A DNA stretch of 64,000 nucleotides from Pectobacterium carotovorum (GTDB taxonomy: Bacteria > Pseudomonadota > Gammaproteobacteria > Enterobacterales > Enterobacteriaceae): contig NZ_JAXAFK010000003.1 of the NCBI RefSeq assembly GCF_033898505.1, positions 310,001-374,000 on the forward strand. The letters run 5' to 3'. The notes under the pieces are model-generated. The model did no database searches. It had not been told where the DNA came from and worked only from the letters and a program-made list of their open reading frames with translations. Position numbers and translations under genes: made by a program. Shown here piece by piece: positions 22,145-34,786 of this stretch (the first letter of the stretch is position 1; every line of letters begins with the position of its first letter).

Positions 22145-23605
22145 TCATTCACTCATCTGTGGCTGTAATCTGGAATCAGCCAGTTTACGCGCCAGTTTAC
22201 CGATGTTGCCGGCGCCCTGAACCAAAATCAGGTCTTCACCTCGCAGCGCCTGTGACAACAGTTCCGGTAAAGTATCCACATCCGTCACCAGAATCGGATC
22301 AATCTTACCTCTTCCGCGAATTGTGCGGCACAGCGAACGGCTGTCCGCGCCCGGAATCGGCGACTCTCCAGCGGAATACACATCCAGCATCAGCAGCACG
22401 TCAACCTGTGATAACACATGTGCAAAATCGTCATACAAATCGCGGGTTCGCGTATAGCGATGCGGCTGAAAAATCATGACCAACCGCTTATCCGGCCACC
22501 CTGCGCGGGCAGCTTTAATCGTGGCATCGACTTCCGTCGGATGGTGGCCGTAATCATCCACCAACATCGCCGTACCGCTTTGCCCATTCACCAGCTCAAG
22601 CGGATATTCACCGAGAAAATCAAAGCGGCGCCCCGTTCCCTGGAAACGCTCAAGCGCGCGCAGAATCGCCTCATCATCAATGCCTTCATCGGTCGCCACG
22701 GCAACCGCCGCCGCCGCGTTAAGTGCATTGTGACGTCCCGGTGCATTCAGCGTGACGGTTAGCAGCGGTTTATCTTTCCGCTCCAGCGTAAAGTGCCCTT
22801 GCGCGCCAACCTGGCGATATCCTGAAACTCGCACATCGGCATCGTCACTAAAACCATACGTGGTAATATGACGACCCACGCGCGGCAGCAGCTCACGGAT
22901 TACCGCATCATCAATACACATCACCGCTTGCCCATAAAATGGCAGGTTGTGCAGGAAATTGATGAACGTCTGCTTCAGGTTTTCAAAATCCCCCTGATAG
23001 GTGTCCATATGGTCGGCTTCAATGTTGGTCACAATCGCCACCATCGGCTGCAAATGCAGGAAAGACGCATCGCTTTCATCTGCTTCTGCAATCAGATAAC
23101 GGCTTGAGCCCAAACGCGCATGCGTTCCCGCCGCCTTCACCAATCCACCGTTCACAAACGTTGGATCCAGTCCCGCTTCCGCGTAAATACTGGTGACCAT
23201 CGCCGTCGTCGTCGTCTTGCCGTGCGTCCCCGCAATCGCAATGCCGTGACGAAAACGCATCAGTTCCGCCAACATCTCGGCACGACGGATCACCGGAATA
23301 CGTGCATCATGTGCAGCGACGATCTCAGGGTTATCCGCAGTAATCGCACTCGATACCACCACCACGCTGGCGTTCAGAACGTTCTCCGCACGGTGGTGGA
23401 AATAAATTTGCGCGCCAAGTTCGGTCAACTGTTGCGTCACCGCATTCGGTGCCAGATCGGAGCCGCTAATTTCATAGCCTTCGTTGGCCAACACTTCGGC
23501 GATACCCCCCATGCCAGCACCGCCGATGCCGACAAAGTGTATGTGCCGGACGCGATGCATCTCGGGCACGATTGAACGTAGTTTCGCCAGTTGTTGAGTA
23601 TTCAC
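22145..23605 (-). CDS. murC: UDP-N-acetylmuramate--L-alanine ligase (MurC)
   Basis: First amino-acid addition to UDP-MurNAc. A 486-residue Mur ligase with [17 protein letters not shown] for the UDP substrate, the ATP P-loop [36 protein letters not shown], and the ADP-binding [14 protein letters not shown] and FQPHRYTRT motifs. Cytoplasmic. Follows murG with a 62-bp gap, the widest among the mur genes here, but with no visible terminator. Confidence 0.98.
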   Translation of the reverse strand: MNTQQLAKLRSIVPEMHRVRHIHFVGIGGAGMGGIAEVLANEGYEISGSDLAPNAVTQQLTELGAQIYFHHRAENVLNASVVVVSSAITADNPEIVAAHDARIPVIRRAEMLAELMRFRHGIAIAGTHGKTTTTAMVTSIYAEAGLDPTFVNGGLVKAAGTHARLGSSRYLIAEADESDASFLHLQPMVAIVTNIEADHMDTYQGDFENLKQTFINFLHNLPFYGQAVMCIDDAVIRELLPRVGRHITTYGFSDDADVRVSGYRQVGAQGHFTLERKDKPLLTVTLNAPGRHNALNAAAAVAVATDEGIDDEAILRALERFQGTGRRFDFLGEYPLELVNGQSGTAMLVDDYGHHPTEVDATIKAARAGWPDKRLVMIFQPHRYTRTRDLYDDFAHVLSQVDVLLMLDVYSAGESPIPGADSRSLCRTIRGRGKIDPILVTDVDTLPELLSQALRGEDLILVQGAGNIGKLARKLADSRLQPQMSE

Positions 23606-23667
23606 GTTATTCTATCGCTACCTTGTTGCGTCGTCGCACAGCCTTCTGCCCGACCACGCTGTATTAA

Positions 23668-24759
23668 TTAACCGTGAGCCACGTGTGTGGCCCGACTGCC
23701 TGCCGCTGCACTGACTTCCGCAGCAACCCGATCGGTTGCATCTGGAATCGCCACTGCACGGGCTTTCTGCGCCATTGTCAGCAAGGTTGCACGATCCCAA
23801 CCGGACAGCACCTCGCTGACAGCCGCCACATTAAACTGTGGCTGCTCAATAATTTTTGCTGCACCCGCTTTTTCCAACGGCAGCGCATTCCAATACTGCT
23901 GCCGATCTTTATGCTGGAACGGCACAAACAGCGCTGGTAACCCAGCCGCCGCAATTTCACTGACGGTCAATGCGCCGGAACGGCACACTACAACATCCGC
24001 CCAAGCGTAAGCTTCCGCCATATCATCAATGAACTCGGTAACCTTGTGCTGCGTCTGTCCAACATCCTGATAAGCCTGTTGAACGGTTGATAACGCGCCT
24101 TTACCGACCTGATGCCAAATCGTCACCCGTTCGCCCAACTGTGCTGCCACGCCAGGTAGCGTTTGGTTCAGCACTCTTGCGCCCTGACTACCGCCAACAA
24201 CCAGCACCCTCACAGGGCCTGAGCGATCGGCTAATCGTGTTTCCGGTGCGGGCAACGCCAGCACATCGGTTCTGACGGGGTTACCCACCACATCCGCTTT
24301 GGGAAACGCGCCCGGAAACGCCTGCAATACTTTTTTTGCGATGTGGGATAACCAGCGGTTGGTCAACCCTGCGATCCCGTTCTGTTCATGCAGTACGACC
24401 GGAATTCCGCACAGCCAGGCGGCCAAACCACCGGGGCCGGAAACGTAACCGCCCATCCCCAGCACCACATCAGGCTGGTAGCGGCACATAATCGCCCGCG
24501 CCTGACGTACCGCCTGAAAAATACGAATCGGTGCGCTTAACTGCGCCCAAATGCCTTTACCACGCAAGCCAGAAATGCGGATAAAATCAATTTCGATACC
24601 ATGCTTAGGCACCAAATCAGCTTCCATGCGATCCGCCGTACCTAACCAGCGAACCTGCCAGCCCTGCGCCATCAGGTGGTGCGCAACCGCTAGCCCGGGG
24701 AAAACATGCCCGCCCGTACCGCCAGCCATCACCATCAAACGCTTGCCTTCGCCACTCAT
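23668..24759 (-). CDS. murG: MurG, lipid II synthase (GlcNAc transferase)
   Basis: Peripheral membrane GT-B enzyme (GT28) adding GlcNAc to lipid I. The 363 residues include [21 protein letters not shown] and [13 protein letters not shown] (G loops), the hydrophobic acceptor patch near [13 protein letters not shown], and the donor-binding [31 protein letters not shown]. The start overlaps the ftsW stop by 4 bp (ATGA). Confidence 0.98.
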   Translation of the reverse strand: MSGEGKRLMVMAGGTGGHVFPGLAVAHHLMAQGWQVRWLGTADRMEADLVPKHGIEIDFIRISGLRGKGIWAQLSAPIRIFQAVRQARAIMCRYQPDVVLGMGGYVSGPGGLAAWLCGIPVVLHEQNGIAGLTNRWLSHIAKKVLQAFPGAFPKADVVGNPVRTDVLALPAPETRLADRSGPVRVLVVGGSQGARVLNQTLPGVAAQLGERVTIWHQVGKGALSTVQQAYQDVGQTQHKVTEFIDDMAEAYAWADVVVCRSGALTVSEIAAAGLPALFVPFQHKDRQQYWNALPLEKAGAAKIIEQPQFNVAAVSEVLSGWDRATLLTMAQKARAVAIPDATDRVAAEVSAAAGSRATHVAHG

Positions 24760-25958
24760 CGGGCACCTCTCGTAAACGCCTGCGCTTTCGTCAGACGCGT
24801 TTCAAAATCAATGCGTAACAGCAAAACAATCGCCGTCGACATAATCAGCAAACTGGAACCGCCGTAACTGATCAGCGGCAACGTCAGCCCTTTCGTCGGT
24901 AGCATCCCCGCCGCCGCGCCTACGTTTACCAGCGTCTGAAAACTGAACCAGATACCGATAGAGCACGCCAGAAAGCCCGAAAAACGCTGATCGATCTCCA
25001 GCGCCCGCTTCCCGATAGACATCGCGCGAAAAGCGACGAAGAATATCATTAACAACGCCAAAACCACACCGATATAGCCGAGTTCCTCACCTAAAATAGA
25101 GAAAATGAAATCGGTATGCGCTTCCGGCAAATATTCCAGCTTCTGTACTGAATTCCCCAGCCCTTGCCCCCAGAATTCGCCGCGCCCAAATGCCATCAGG
25201 GATTGCGTCAACTGGTAACCGCTGCCGAACGGATCGTCCCACGGATTCCAGAAAGACGTCACACGTCGCATACGGTAAGGCTCAGCGACAATCAACAGGC
25301 CAACGGCAAACACGCCACAGCCGATAATCGCCAAAAACTGCCACATCTTGGCACCGGCCAGAAACAGCATCGCCAGCGTCGTAATAAAGAGCACAACCAC
25401 GGTACCGAGGTCAGGCTGCGCCAGCAGCAGCACCGCCAACACCACCATCACCCCCATAGGTTTGCAAAAACCCCAGAAGTTATTTCTCACTTCTTCAACT
25501 TTGCGCACCATGTAGCTGGACAGGTAGCAAAACAGCGCCAGCTTGGATAATTCCGCAGGCTGAATACGCAGCGGCCCCAGCGAAATCCAGCGGGATGCAC
25601 CGTTGACCGAACTCCCCACCGCCAGCACCACCAACAGCATCACCATCGCGAGCAATAGCAGCACCGGGCTGTAGCGCTGCCATATCTCCATCGGGACACG
25701 CAGCGTGACTAACGACAAACCAAATGCTAACCCAAGATAAATCGCATCGCGTTTCGCAAACAGGAACGGGTCGCTGGCAAGGCGTTGTCCGACAGGCATG
25801 GAAGCTGACGTCACCATCACAAAACCAATCACAGCCAGACCAAGCGTCAACCACACCAGCGTCCTGTCGTAGAGAACCACGCTCAGCGTATCGCTTTCAC
25901 GCGTTCCCATAACCCAGTTCTTGATGCGTTCGATAAACGCCATCCCGGAGAACCGCAT
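24756..25958 (-). CDS. ftsW: FtsW, septal peptidoglycan glycosyltransferase (SEDS)
   Basis: A 400-residue SEDS-family protein with ten predicted membrane segments and septal glycan polymerase activity together with FtsI. Seen: [16 protein letters not shown] segment, [32 protein letters not shown] (with the essential Asp), [48 protein letters not shown] and [10 protein letters not shown]. Its cytoplasmic N-terminus is shorter than in E. coli. The ATG overlaps the murD stop by one base (TGATG). Confidence 0.97.
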   Translation of the reverse strand: MRFSGMAFIERIKNWVMGTRESDTLSVVLYDRTLVWLTLGLAVIGFVMVTSASMPVGQRLASDPFLFAKRDAIYLGLAFGLSLVTLRVPMEIWQRYSPVLLLLAMVMLLVVLAVGSSVNGASRWISLGPLRIQPAELSKLALFCYLSSYMVRKVEEVRNNFWGFCKPMGVMVVLAVLLLAQPDLGTVVVLFITTLAMLFLAGAKMWQFLAIIGCGVFAVGLLIVAEPYRMRRVTSFWNPWDDPFGSGYQLTQSLMAFGRGEFWGQGLGNSVQKLEYLPEAHTDFIFSILGEELGYIGVVLALLMIFFVAFRAMSIGKRALEIDQRFSGFLACSIGIWFSFQTLVNVGAAAGMLPTKGLTLPLISYGGSSLLIMSTAIVLLLRIDFETRLTKAQAFTRGAR

Positions 25959-27274
25959 CAGCCTAACTCCTCCGCCAGACGAGCGAATTCATCGCCTCGC
26001 TGTTCAAAACTGCGGAACTGATCCAGACTTGCACAGGCTGGCGACAGCAACACCATATCGCCCGGCTTAACGCGTTCGGCGATGGCACGCATCGCCTGTT
26101 CCATCGTTTCTGTTTGTTCAGCAATTTCTGGACGTAACGCAGCCAGTTGCTGTCCATCACGACCAAAACAATACAAACGAATGTGTTCACCTTGTAAATA
26201 CGGCACCAGTGGTGAGAAGTCGGCAGATTTTCCATCACCACCTAACAGCAGGTGCAACGTGCCTTCGACGGTCAAACCACTCAATGCAGCTTCAGTGCTC
26301 CCCACATTCGTGGCTTTAGAATCATTGATCCACCGTACGCCGTTGCGTTCGAAGGCCATTTGAAAACGGTGCGGCAGCCCGGTAAACGTCGTCAGCGCCG
26401 TCAGCGCAGAAGCACGCGGAATCTTCACGGCATCAGCCAGCGCCAGTGCTGCCAATGCATTCGTATAGTTGTGCTGGCCAACAAGCTTGATTTCACGGGT
26501 GTTAAGCACGCGCTCACCGTCTACCCGCAGCCAGGTTTCTCCCTGCTGACGATTAAGATGATAATCACCAACATCGACGCCAAAACTGCGGCAGCGCGCA
26601 TCCGCACCGCGAACCGGCATGGTCAGCGCATCGTCAGCGTTCACAACACACAAGTCTGCGTGTTCATAAATACGCAATTTCGCGGCCCGATACTGCTGTA
26701 GACCAAACGGATAACGGTTGGTGTGATCTTCCGTCACGTTCAGAATGGTTGCCGCAGCGGCGTGCAGGCTGCTCGTCGTTTCGAGTTGGAAACTCGACAG
26801 CTCCAACACATAAAGCTGAGCGGGCTGCTCAAGCAGTTGCAGCGCGGGGAGTCCGATATTACCGCCAACGCCCACCTGCCAGCCTGCAGCACGCGCCATT
26901 TCACCGACCAGCGTCGTCACCGTACTTTTACCGTTAGAACCGGTAATCGCCACAATCGGAGCCTGTGCTTCACGGCAGAACAGTTCAATATCGCCAACGA
27001 TTTCAATGCCAGCGTCGGCAGCATCGCACAGAATCGGTGTCGCCAACGCAACGCCGGGGCTGGCGACGATCAAATCCGCGTTCATCAGCCAGTCTTCATT
27101 CAGACTGCCGAGGTGTCGCTCTACCTGCTCAGGCAGCTTATCCAAACCCGGCGGACTGATACGGGTATCCACCACGCGCGGCACCACACCACGTGCGAGA
27201 AAGAAATCAACACAGGAGAGCCCAGTCAGGCCCAACCCGATAATGACGACTTTTTTACCCTGATAGTCCACCAT
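25958..27274 (-). CDS. murD: UDP-MurNAc-L-alanine--D-glutamate ligase (MurD)
   Basis: Adds D-Glu to UDP-MurNAc-L-Ala. The 438 residues carry [16 protein letters not shown] (UDP site), the P-loop [52 protein letters not shown] and [25 protein letters not shown], which carry the standard catalytic and ADP contacts. Cytoplasmic. Three bases separate it from mraY. Confidence 0.98.
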   Translation of the reverse strand: MVDYQGKKVVIIGLGLTGLSCVDFFLARGVVPRVVDTRISPPGLDKLPEQVERHLGSLNEDWLMNADLIVASPGVALATPILCDAADAGIEIVGDIELFCREAQAPIVAITGSNGKSTVTTLVGEMARAAGWQVGVGGNIGLPALQLLEQPAQLYVLELSSFQLETTSSLHAAAATILNVTEDHTNRYPFGLQQYRAAKLRIYEHADLCVVNADDALTMPVRGADARCRSFGVDVGDYHLNRQQGETWLRVDGERVLNTREIKLVGQHNYTNALAALALADAVKIPRASALTALTTFTGLPHRFQMAFERNGVRWINDSKATNVGSTEAALSGLTVEGTLHLLLGGDGKSADFSPLVPYLQGEHIRLYCFGRDGQQLAALRPEIAEQTETMEQAMRAIAERVKPGDMVLLSPACASLDQFRSFEQRGDEFARLAEELG

Positions 27275-27277
27275 ATC

Positions 27278-28360
27278 TTATCGTACCTTCAGCGTTGCCA
27301 GGCCAATCAGCACCAGCATCAACGAAATAATCCAGAAACGCACAATCACGCGCGGTTCCGGCCAGCCCTTAAGTTCATAATGATGATGAATCGGCGCCAT
27401 GCGGAAAATCCGCTGCCCGCGCAACTTAAAGGACCCGACCTGCAGAATCACCGACAGCGTTTCGACTACGAAGACGCCGCCCATAATCACCAACAAAAAC
27501 TCCTGACGCAGGAGAACCGCGATAGTGCCCAACGCGCCGCCCAGCGCCAGAGACCCGACATCCCCCATGAAGACCTGCGCCGGATAGGTGTTAAACCACA
27601 GGAACCCAAGCCCTGCGCCCACAATCGCGGTGCAGACGATCACCAGTTCACTGGCATGACGGATATACGGGATATGCAGGTAACCGGCAAAATTCATGTT
27701 CCCTGTTGCCCATGCAACCAGCGCAAAGCCAGCAGCGACAAACACGGTCGGCATGATTGCCAGTCCGTCCAGACCATCAGTCAGGTTTACCGCATTGCTG
27801 GTACCGACAATCACAAAATAGGCCAGCGCAACATAGAGCAGGCCCAGTTGCGGCATCACATCTTTGAAGAACGGCACAACAAGCTGTGTAGCTGGCGTAT
27901 CTTTGCCGATGGAATACATGGTGAAAGCCACCACGAGCGCAATCACGGACTGCCAGAAATATTTCCAGCGAGCAATCAACCCTTTGGTATCCTTACGGAC
28001 CACTTTGCGATAATCATCGACAAAACCGACCGCGCCGTAGCCCGCTAACACCAGCAGTACGCACCAGACATACGGGTTAGACAGATTCGCCCACATCAAA
28101 ACGGAAACGATAATCGCCACCAGGATCATCACGCCCCCCATCGTCGGGGTTCCGCGCTTACTGAAATGTGATTCTGGCCCTTCGTTACGCACCACCTGAC
28201 CAATCTGCAAACGCTGCAGCCAGGCGATCATGTGCGGCCCCATCCATAAGGAAATAACCAATGCGGTCAGCAGGCTGACAATGGCGCGGAACGTCAAATA
28301 AGAAAAGACGTTAAAGCCGGTATAAAGTTTGGCCAAATGTTCGGCCAGCCATACTAACAT
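27278..28360 (-). CDS. mraY: MraY, phospho-MurNAc-pentapeptide translocase
   Basis: Transfers phospho-MurNAc-pentapeptide to undecaprenyl phosphate to make lipid I. A 360-residue, ten-helix inner-membrane enzyme. Conserved: [29 protein letters not shown] with the catalytic DD pair, [26 protein letters not shown], and the loop [17 protein letters not shown]. Overlaps murF by 7 bp. Confidence 0.98.
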   Translation of the reverse strand: MLVWLAEHLAKLYTGFNVFSYLTFRAIVSLLTALVISLWMGPHMIAWLQRLQIGQVVRNEGPESHFSKRGTPTMGGVMILVAIIVSVLMWANLSNPYVWCVLLVLAGYGAVGFVDDYRKVVRKDTKGLIARWKYFWQSVIALVVAFTMYSIGKDTPATQLVVPFFKDVMPQLGLLYVALAYFVIVGTSNAVNLTDGLDGLAIMPTVFVAAGFALVAWATGNMNFAGYLHIPYIRHASELVIVCTAIVGAGLGFLWFNTYPAQVFMGDVGSLALGGALGTIAVLLRQEFLLVIMGGVFVVETLSVILQVGSFKLRGQRIFRMAPIHHHYELKGWPEPRVIVRFWIISLMLVLIGLATLKVR

Positions 28361-29715
28361 TGAGCATTCTCCTGTAATGCATGTACAACCTGCTCCATCG
28401 CAGCACTGCGTGAGCCTTTGACCAATACGCTGATGACGTTATGTTCTGACATCAGCACCTTCAAACGTGAAACCAGCGCGGCTTTATCCTGAAAATGCTC
28501 ACCATTGCCGCTGGCAGTGCCGATCAATTCACTCAATGTTCCCACACTCAATACGCGATCGATGCCCGCAACCCGCGCCGCTTCGCCCACCTGACGATGG
28601 CACTCAGGGGCTTCATCACCCAGTTCGCCCATATCACCAACGACCATCACGCGGTAACCCGGCATCTCCGCCAATACCTGTGCCGCCGCCGTCATGGAAC
28701 CCACGTTGGCATTATAACTGTCATCCAGCAGCAGCTTGCCTTCAGACAAGGCAATCGGGAACAGCCGCCCCGGTACTGCCTGCAGCTGAGATAACCCGGT
28801 TTTAACGGCTTCCAGCGTCGCTCCGACGGACATCGCTAATGAAGCCGCAGCCAGTGCGTTCGAAATGTTATGTCGACCCGGTAAAGGCAGCAGAACCTGC
28901 GTTTCACCAAATGGCGTGTGCAGAGTGAAGCGCGTACCCTGCGCCAAAACGTCTACATCGCTAGCAAAAAAATCGATATCGCAAGCGGCCTGCGGCGAGA
29001 AACGCCAAACAGTTTTATGATTCAGCATGACCTGCCAGTGCGGGAAATCATTGCTGTCCGCATTCACAATCGCCACGCCGTCTGCTGGTAAACCGGCAAA
29101 AATCTCACCTTTCGCCTGCGCTACACCAGCCAGTGAACCAAAACCTTCCAGATGCGCAGCGGCCAGATTATTGACCAGCGCGCTTTCCGGCCGCACCAGA
29201 TCGGTGGTATAGGCAATCTCACCAATGTGATTTGCCCCCAGTTCAATCACCGCAAACTGATGCTCAGCCGTCAGACGTAGCAGCGTGAGCGGCACACCGA
29301 TATCGTTGTTGAAGTTACCGGCGGTATACAGCACGGAACCGCACTGGCGCAGAATCGCCGCTGTCATCTCTTTAACGGAGGTTTTGCCGGAAGAGCCAGT
29401 CAGCGCGACAACACGCGCCGTTGACTGCTGACGAACCCAGGCGCCCAATTGCCCCAAAGACAAACGCGTATCGCTTACTAACAGCTGCGGCACATCGAGA
29501 GGTAAGTGCTTACTGACTAAAAGAGCCGCCGCGCCGCCTTTTACCGCATCAGCAGCGTAATCATGCGCGTCGAATTTCTCGCCTTTCAGCGCGACAAACA
29601 GGCAGCCAGACGCCAGCTTACGCGTATCGGTTGAAACATCTTCAATATCAATGCTTTCACCAATCAGCTGCGCATTCAACACCGTGGCAAGCTGTTGCAA
29701 GGAGACGCGAATCAT
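28354..29715 (-). CDS. murF: UDP-MurNAc-tripeptide--D-alanyl-D-alanine ligase (MurF)
   Basis: Adds the D-Ala-D-Ala dipeptide that completes the pentapeptide precursor. The 453-residue enzyme begins [32 protein letters not shown] and contains the P-loop [56 protein letters not shown] and [12 protein letters not shown]. It overlaps murE (4 bp) and mraY (7 bp), consistent with one polycistronic message. Confidence 0.98.
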   Translation of the reverse strand: MIRVSLQQLATVLNAQLIGESIDIEDVSTDTRKLASGCLFVALKGEKFDAHDYAADAVKGGAAALLVSKHLPLDVPQLLVSDTRLSLGQLGAWVRQQSTARVVALTGSSGKTSVKEMTAAILRQCGSVLYTAGNFNNDIGVPLTLLRLTAEHQFAVIELGANHIGEIAYTTDLVRPESALVNNLAAAHLEGFGSLAGVAQAKGEIFAGLPADGVAIVNADSNDFPHWQVMLNHKTVWRFSPQAACDIDFFASDVDVLAQGTRFTLHTPFGETQVLLPLPGRHNISNALAAASLAMSVGATLEAVKTGLSQLQAVPGRLFPIALSEGKLLLDDSYNANVGSMTAAAQVLAEMPGYRVMVVGDMGELGDEAPECHRQVGEAARVAGIDRVLSVGTLSELIGTASGNGEHFQDKAALVSRLKVLMSEHNVISVLVKGSRSAAMEQVVHALQENAQC

Positions 29716-31199
29716 GCAATCACCCCCAGCAGACGAGCAACGGTGATACGATCGGAATAATCAAGACGCTGATTGCCGACCAGTTGGTAATCTTCGTGCC
29801 CTTTACCCGCAACCAGCACGACGTCATTTTCCTGCGCCTGCATGATCGCACTGGTAACCGCTTCGGCACGCCCGTGAATCACCTGAACCCGTCCGGCATC
29901 CAGCAGCCCGGAGAGAATATCGGCAACAATGGCCTGAGGTTCTTCACTGCGCGGGTTATCGTCAGTAACCACAACGCGATCGGCCAGTTGTTCTGCGATA
30001 CCGCCCATAAGTGGGCGCTTACCTTTATCACGATCGCCGCCGCAGCCAAACACACACCAAAGTTTCCCCTGGCAGTGCAAACGCGCCGCTTCGAGCGCTT
30101 TTTCCAGCGCGTCCGGCGTGTGGGCGTAATCCACAACGACCGTTGGTTTTCCTTCAGCATGGAAGACTTCCATGCGGCCACATACGGGTTGCAGTTGAGA
30201 GCCCGTAATGACCAACTTGTCGAGCGGATAGCCAAGAGACAGCAGCGTTGCTAGCGCCAGCAGCATATTGCTGACGTTAAACGCGCCCATCAGGCGACTT
30301 TCGATTTCGCCGTGCCCCCAGCTTGAATCAAACGCAATCGTGGCTCCGTTGTCGTGATAATCAATCTGTGTCGCCTTCAGCCAGCGCCCACGGCAGCCGG
30401 GGACCAGATTGTTCTCCATCGTGACAGCAACCGCATCCGGCAGCTTCGCCAACCAGCGCAGCCCAACCTCATCATCAGCATTGATAATCATCTGGCCAAC
30501 GCGATGCTCACCGAACAGCGCCCATTTGGCCGCTTCGTAGCTTTCCATATCGCCATGGTAATCAAGATGATCGCGGCTCAGGTTAGTGAACACCGCTGCC
30601 GCGAACGGCAACGCAGCCACACGATGCTGCACCAGACCGTGGGAGGACACTTCCATTGCGGCGAACGTCGCACCTTGCTCGACCAGTTGGCTCAGCACCT
30701 GCTGAACATCGACAGCCGACCCAGTCGTATTTTCTGCCGGAATCGCCCGACCTAATAGGCCGTTGCCTACGGTGCCCATTACGGCACTCGTTTCGCCGAG
30801 CGCCTGGCTCCACTGTGCCAGAAGCTGAGTCGTCGTCGTTTTTCCGTTGGTTCCCGTTACGCCGATCAGCTGTAACTTTTCCGCAGGTTGCTGATAAAAA
30901 CGGCCTGCCAGCGCGGAAAGCCGCTGGTTCAGATTACTGAGATAGACCACTGGCACGCCGTGCATTTCGCGAACGGTGCCATCGGCAGCTTCACCTTCTG
31001 CTTCAGCAACGATCGCTGCTACGCCTTGCGCAATTGCCTGCGGAATATAGCGCCGTCCATCTGTTTTGTGCCCGACAATCGCGACAAACAGATCCCCGGC
31101 AGCCGCAACGCGGCTGTCTAATGTCATTTCCCGCAGCGCGCGCGCCGGGGTGTCTTGCACCCACGGCGCAAGTAAATCGCGCAAATTACGATCTGCCAC
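29712..31199 (-). CDS. murE: UDP-MurNAc-L-Ala-D-Glu--meso-diaminopimelate ligase (MurE)
   Basis: Adds the third stem residue. The P-loop is [14 protein letters not shown]; the carbamylated-lysine region is present; and the specificity motif DNPRSEEP marks it as a meso-DAP enzyme, as expected for a Gram-negative cell wall. The 495 residues match the usual length. Its start overlaps the ftsI 3' end by 14 bp. Confidence 0.98.
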   Translation of the reverse strand: MADRNLRDLLAPWVQDTPARALREMTLDSRVAAAGDLFVAIVGHKTDGRRYIPQAIAQGVAAIVAEAEGEAADGTVREMHGVPVVYLSNLNQRLSALAGRFYQQPAEKLQLIGVTGTNGKTTTTQLLAQWSQALGETSAVMGTVGNGLLGRAIPAENTTGSAVDVQQVLSQLVEQGATFAAMEVSSHGLVQHRVAALPFAAAVFTNLSRDHLDYHGDMESYEAAKWALFGEHRVGQMIINADDEVGLRWLAKLPDAVAVTMENNLVPGCRGRWLKATQIDYHDNGATIAFDSSWGHGEIESRLMGAFNVSNMLLALATLLSLGYPLDKLVITGSQLQPVCGRMEVFHAEGKPTVVVDYAHTPDALEKALEAARLHCQGKLWCVFGCGGDRDKGKRPLMGGIAEQLADRVVVTDDNPRSEEPQAIVADILSGLLDAGRVQVIHGRAEAVTSAIMQAQENDVVLVAGKGHEDYQLVGNQRLDYSDRITVARLLGVIA

Positions 31200-32949
31200 C
31201 TGATCCCTCTTCTCTATTAATTACAAACTCGTTTTTGTCGCCTGCTGGCAACGCATCCGGTTCGATATTCATCGTACGCAGAACGCCACCCATGATGGCG
31301 CCAAAGATTGGCGCAGAAACTGCACCGCCGTAGTACTTCCCTGCCTGCGGATCGTTGATCACGACAACCAGAGCAAAACGTGGGTTACTGGCTGGCGCCA
31401 CACCCGCCGTGTAGGCAATATATTTGTTGATGTATTTGCCATCCGGGCCGACTTTTTTGGCCGTACCAGTTTTAATCGCGATACGGTAGCCTTTGATGGC
31501 CGCTTTGGTACCGCCGCCGCCTGGCAGCGCAACGCTTTCCATCATGTGCACCACGGAACGCACCAACGCTTCAGGGAAGACGCGTTCGCCGGGGACAGGT
31601 GGATCAACTTTAGTAATCGACAGCGGACGATAAATGCCGAAACTGCCGATCGTGGCATAGACTCGCGCTAACTGTAACGGTGTTACCATCAGCCCGTAGC
31701 CGAAAGAAAAGGTGGCCCTCTCTATGTCAGACCACCGTTGTTTTTGAGGGTATAAGCCACTGCTTTCTCCGACCAACCCCAAATTGGTCGCTTTTCCTAA
31801 TCCAAAGCGCGAGTAAGTATCTACCAGCGCAGAGGAAGGCATCGCTAACGCCAGTCTGGAAACACCGACGTTACTCGATTTCTGCAACACGCCCGTCAGC
31901 GTCAACTCGCTGTAGCGCGCCACGTCTTTGATTTCATGACCATTGACGTAGTAAGGCAGCGTGTTGAGCACGCTATTTTCTTTGACGACACCGCGCTGCA
32001 ACGCCGTCATCACCACCATCGGTTTCACCGTAGAACCCGGTTCGAAGATATCGGTGATGGCGCGGTTACGCATAATCTCTTTCGGCGTATCCGCCAAATT
32101 GTTCGGGTTATAAGACGGGCTATTCGCCATCGCCAGCACTTCGCCAGTATTCACATCAACCAGCACGGCCGTGCCTGACTCGGCTTTGTTAAAGGCAACC
32201 GCGTTGTTGAGCTCGCGGTAAACCAGCGCCTGCAAACGCTCATCAATACTCAGCGCCAGATTATGTGCAGCCTGACTATCGACAGAAGAGATATCTTCAA
32301 TTACGCGGCCAAACCGGTCTTTACGCACGGTTCGTTCACCGGGTTGTCCGGTCAGCCAACGATCAAAGCTTTTCTCTACCCCTTCAATGCCCTGTCCATC
32401 GATATTAGTGAAGCCGATAAGGTGAGAGGTCACTTGCCCGGAAGGATAATACCGACGAGATTCCTGCCGCAGATTAATGCCCGGCAGTTTTAGTTTATGG
32501 ACGTATTCGCCAATGGCAGGATTCACCTGACGCGCGAGGTAAACAAAGCGCCCTTTCGGGTTAGCATTGATCTTCGTGGCCAACTGATCCAACGGGATAT
32601 CGAGCGCGTCAGACAGCGCTTTCCAGCGCGTATCCAACGTAATACCGCCACGATCGTTCACTTCTTTCGGATCTGCCCAAACGGCATTCACCGGTACGCT
32701 GACGGCCAAAGGACGACCTGCGCGATCGCTAATCATACCGCGTGCCGTTGGCACTTCCTGTACGCGCAGGGAACGCATATCCCCTTCACGCACCAGTTTG
32801 TCTGGGTTGATCACCTGAAGGTAAGCCGCACGAGCCATCAAGCCAAACATCGCAAGCAGGATACAGCCGCAAAGCAACGCAAAACGCCAGCTAACAAAGC
32901 TGGCTTGATCTTCCTGGCGCTTTAACTTTCCTGTACGGGCTGCTTTCAT
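31186..32949 (-). CDS. ftsI: FtsI (PBP3), septal peptidoglycan transpeptidase
   Basis: Class B penicillin-binding protein for septal cross-linking, partner of FtsW. A short cytoplasmic N-terminus and one membrane helix (about 22-42) precede the pedestal domain, which includes [13 protein letters not shown]. Active-site motifs: SxxK at 306-309 (EPGSTVKPM), SSN in [10 protein letters not shown], and KTGTAKK. The 587 residues match E. coli (588). The C-terminal segment after the last strand ([23 protein letters not shown]) is the region removed by Prc in E. coli. Confidence 0.98.
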   Translation of the reverse strand: MKAARTGKLKRQEDQASFVSWRFALLCGCILLAMFGLMARAAYLQVINPDKLVREGDMRSLRVQEVPTARGMISDRAGRPLAVSVPVNAVWADPKEVNDRGGITLDTRWKALSDALDIPLDQLATKINANPKGRFVYLARQVNPAIGEYVHKLKLPGINLRQESRRYYPSGQVTSHLIGFTNIDGQGIEGVEKSFDRWLTGQPGERTVRKDRFGRVIEDISSVDSQAAHNLALSIDERLQALVYRELNNAVAFNKAESGTAVLVDVNTGEVLAMANSPSYNPNNLADTPKEIMRNRAITDIFEPGSTVKPMVVMTALQRGVVKENSVLNTLPYYVNGHEIKDVARYSELTLTGVLQKSSNVGVSRLALAMPSSALVDTYSRFGLGKATNLGLVGESSGLYPQKQRWSDIERATFSFGYGLMVTPLQLARVYATIGSFGIYRPLSITKVDPPVPGERVFPEALVRSVVHMMESVALPGGGGTKAAIKGYRIAIKTGTAKKVGPDGKYINKYIAYTAGVAPASNPRFALVVVINDPQAGKYYGGAVSAPIFGAIMGGVLRTMNIEPDALPAGDKNEFVINREEGSGGRS

Positions 32950-32972
32950 GCTTAACTGGTTGCCTATTTAGT

Positions 32973-33293
32973 TCATTGCTTAACCACAATATTTTCCTGT
33001 GACGGATCGACATGCCCCATTTGCAGCTTTTCCGTCGCGATCCGCTCAACGCGGCTATGATCTCCGAGAGAGTTCTCCTCCAGGATCAGATTTCGCCATT
33101 CGATATCCAACGCATCACGCTCCAGCAGAAGCTGCTCGCGTTCTGCTGTCAGCAAGCGCGTCTTGTGCGCCGTTGTCACCACAAAAACGGCAGAAACCAG
33201 TACGGCAATCATCAGCAGCATGGGGAGCTTGGCATTACGCAGCAGATCCTCACCGATGACGCCAACCAGAGTGTGCCGTTCGTTACCGATCAT
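32973..33293 (-). CDS. ftsL: FtsL, divisome bitopic protein
   Basis: A 106-residue protein with a cytoplasmic N-terminus of about 22 residues, a single membrane helix ([20 protein letters not shown]) and a periplasmic coiled coil ([41 protein letters not shown]), typical of FtsL, which pairs with FtsB and FtsQ to activate FtsWI. Overlaps rsmH by 4 bp; 23 bp before ftsI. Confidence 0.96.
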   Translation of the reverse strand: MIGNERHTLVGVIGEDLLRNAKLPMLLMIAVLVSAVFVVTTAHKTRLLTAEREQLLLERDALDIEWRNLILEENSLGDHSRVERIATEKLQMGHVDPSQENIVVKQ

Positions 33294-34234
33294 GCCGGCA
33301 GTCTCTCAGCGAACCGCAGCACGGAGCTACGCGCGCGCGGGTTTTCTGCAATTTCTGCTTCCGAAGGCATCAGTTTCTTTCCGACGGCTTTTAACGTCTG
33401 GCCGCCCTGACTGCGCAACTGTTCTTCCGTTAACGGCAGGCCAGCAGGCACCTGTGGCCCACGGCTCTGATGGCGAATAAACCGTTTCACGATTCGATCT
33501 TCTAACGAGTGGAAGCTGATAACCGACAGACGTCCCTGCGGAGCCAGTACGCTTAACGCACCTTCTAACGCCCGCTCAATCTCTTCCAGCTCACTGTTGA
33601 TGTAAATGCGGATCGCCTGAAAACTGCGCGTCGCCGGGTGCTTATGTTTTTCTCTAATCGGGCTGGCGGCAGCGATCAATTCAGCGAGTTCTTTTGTCCG
33701 TGTCATCGGGTCGAGACGATTACGCTCGACAATCGCGCGGGCAATGCGTTTGGCAAAACGCTCTTCGCCGAACGTTTTCAAGACCCAGACAATGTCGTCA
33801 GCTTCCGCTTTCATCAGCCATTCGGCAGCAGACAAGCCGCGCGTCGGATCCATACGCATATCCAGCGGGCCATCGCGCATAAATGAGAACCCACGTTCAG
33901 GGTCATCAAGCTGTGGGGAAGAAACACCAAGATCGAGCAGAACACCGTCGATCTGCCCGGTCAGACCGAGTTCCGCCACATACTCCGCCATGGAGGAAAA
34001 CGGCCCGTGAATAATAGAGAAACGAGGATCGTCAATCGCCTTGGCCGCTTCAATAGCCTGAGGATCGCGATCGATAGCTAACAGACGTCCTTCCGGCCCC
34101 AGTTGGGAAAGAATCAGACGAGAGTGACCACCACGGCCAAATGTGCCGTCGATGTATATGCCGCCGCTGCGAATGTTCAGGCCATTTACTGCCTCATCCA
34201 ACAGGACGGTGGTATGTTTATAATTTTCCAGCAT
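33290..34234 (-). CDS. rsmH: RsmH, 16S rRNA m4C1402 methyltransferase
   Basis: S-adenosylmethionine-dependent N4-methylation of C1402 in the ribosomal P-site region. The 314 residues include the SAM motif [75 protein letters not shown] and [13 protein letters not shown]. Formerly MraW. Second gene of the cluster, 2 bp after mraZ. Confidence 0.98.
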   Translation of the reverse strand: MLENYKHTTVLLDEAVNGLNIRSGGIYIDGTFGRGGHSRLILSQLGPEGRLLAIDRDPQAIEAAKAIDDPRFSIIHGPFSSMAEYVAELGLTGQIDGVLLDLGVSSPQLDDPERGFSFMRDGPLDMRMDPTRGLSAAEWLMKAEADDIVWVLKTFGEERFAKRIARAIVERNRLDPMTRTKELAELIAAASPIREKHKHPATRSFQAIRIYINSELEEIERALEGALSVLAPQGRLSVISFHSLEDRIVKRFIRHQSRGPQVPAGLPLTEEQLRSQGGQTLKAVGKKLMPSEAEIAENPRARSSVLRFAERLPA

Positions 34235-34236
34235 GA

Positions 34237-34695
34237 CTATAGCGATAGGTCCTGCAACCGCTCAGACAAGGGTTCCTGAGTCGATTGTTCAGCGTCAATA
34301 TCATCCCTGACCTGTTGATACCAAGTCTGTTCATCCCACAGCTCAAACTTGTTGAACTGCCCGACTAGCATCACTTCTTTTTTAAGGTCCGCATGCTGCC
34401 TTAACGTATTCGCAATCAACAAACGCCCTGCACTATCCATTTGGCACTCGCTGGCATGCCCCAATAACAACCGCTGAACGCGGCGTTCAGCTGGGTTCAT
34501 GCTCGATAAGCGAGACAGCTTTTGTTCAATGATTTCCCATTCAGGTAAGGGATAAAGCAGCAGGCATGGCTGATGCAGGTCAATGGTGCAAACCATTTGA
34601 CCTTGCGATTCCCCGTTCAGCATTTCCCGGTATCGGGTAGGCACAGCAAGGCGCCCTTTACTGTCGAGGTTAACCAGCGTAGCCCCACGAAACAT
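34237..34695 (-). CDS. mraZ: MraZ, transcriptional regulator of the division cluster
   Basis: A 152-residue ring-forming DNA-binding protein made of two AbrB/MraZ half-domains ([17 protein letters not shown] around 9-25 and [18 protein letters not shown] around 87-104). Represses its own operon by binding direct repeats with a GTGGG core; three such repeats sit 30-54 bp upstream. First gene of the cluster. Confidence 0.97.
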   Translation of the reverse strand: MFRGATLVNLDSKGRLAVPTRYREMLNGESQGQMVCTIDLHQPCLLLYPLPEWEIIEQKLSRLSSMNPAERRVQRLLLGHASECQMDSAGRLLIANTLRQHADLKKEVMLVGQFNKFELWDEQTWYQQVRDDIDAEQSTQEPLSERLQDLSL

Positions 34696-34724
34696 ACCTG
34701 AGTTACCCCTTCATAACCTTTTTC

Positions 34725-34749
34725 ACCACTTTATCCCACAAAATCCCAC
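34725..34749 (-). promoter_or_regulatory. MraZ-type operator: three direct repeats at 10-bp spacing
   Basis: Read on the minus strand, GTGGG at 34749-34745, GTGGG at 34739-34735 and GTGGT at 34729-34725 repeat every 10 bp, one helical turn. This matches the GTGGG/TGGGN direct-repeat operators bound by MraZ rings. It lies between the predicted -10 (34757-34762) and the mraZ ATG (34695). Confidence 0.85.
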
Positions 34750-34756
34750 CTTTAAG

Positions 34757-34786
34757 AGTGTACGGAGGGTATGAAAACCTTGTCAA
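34757..34786 (-). promoter_or_regulatory. predicted sigma-70 promoter of the mra/dcw cluster
   Basis: Minus strand TTGACA (34786-34781, perfect -35), an 18-bp spacer, then TACACT (34762-34757, four of six -10 bases). The MraZ repeats begin 7 bp downstream, at or just after the likely start site, which would let bound MraZ block initiation or escape. Confidence 0.7.

Noticed and set aside
26723..28048. 441-codon open frame on the plus strand
   Set aside because: It runs antisense through murD and mraY, is rich in His, Gln and Arg with no domain, and arises from the codon bias of the real genes.
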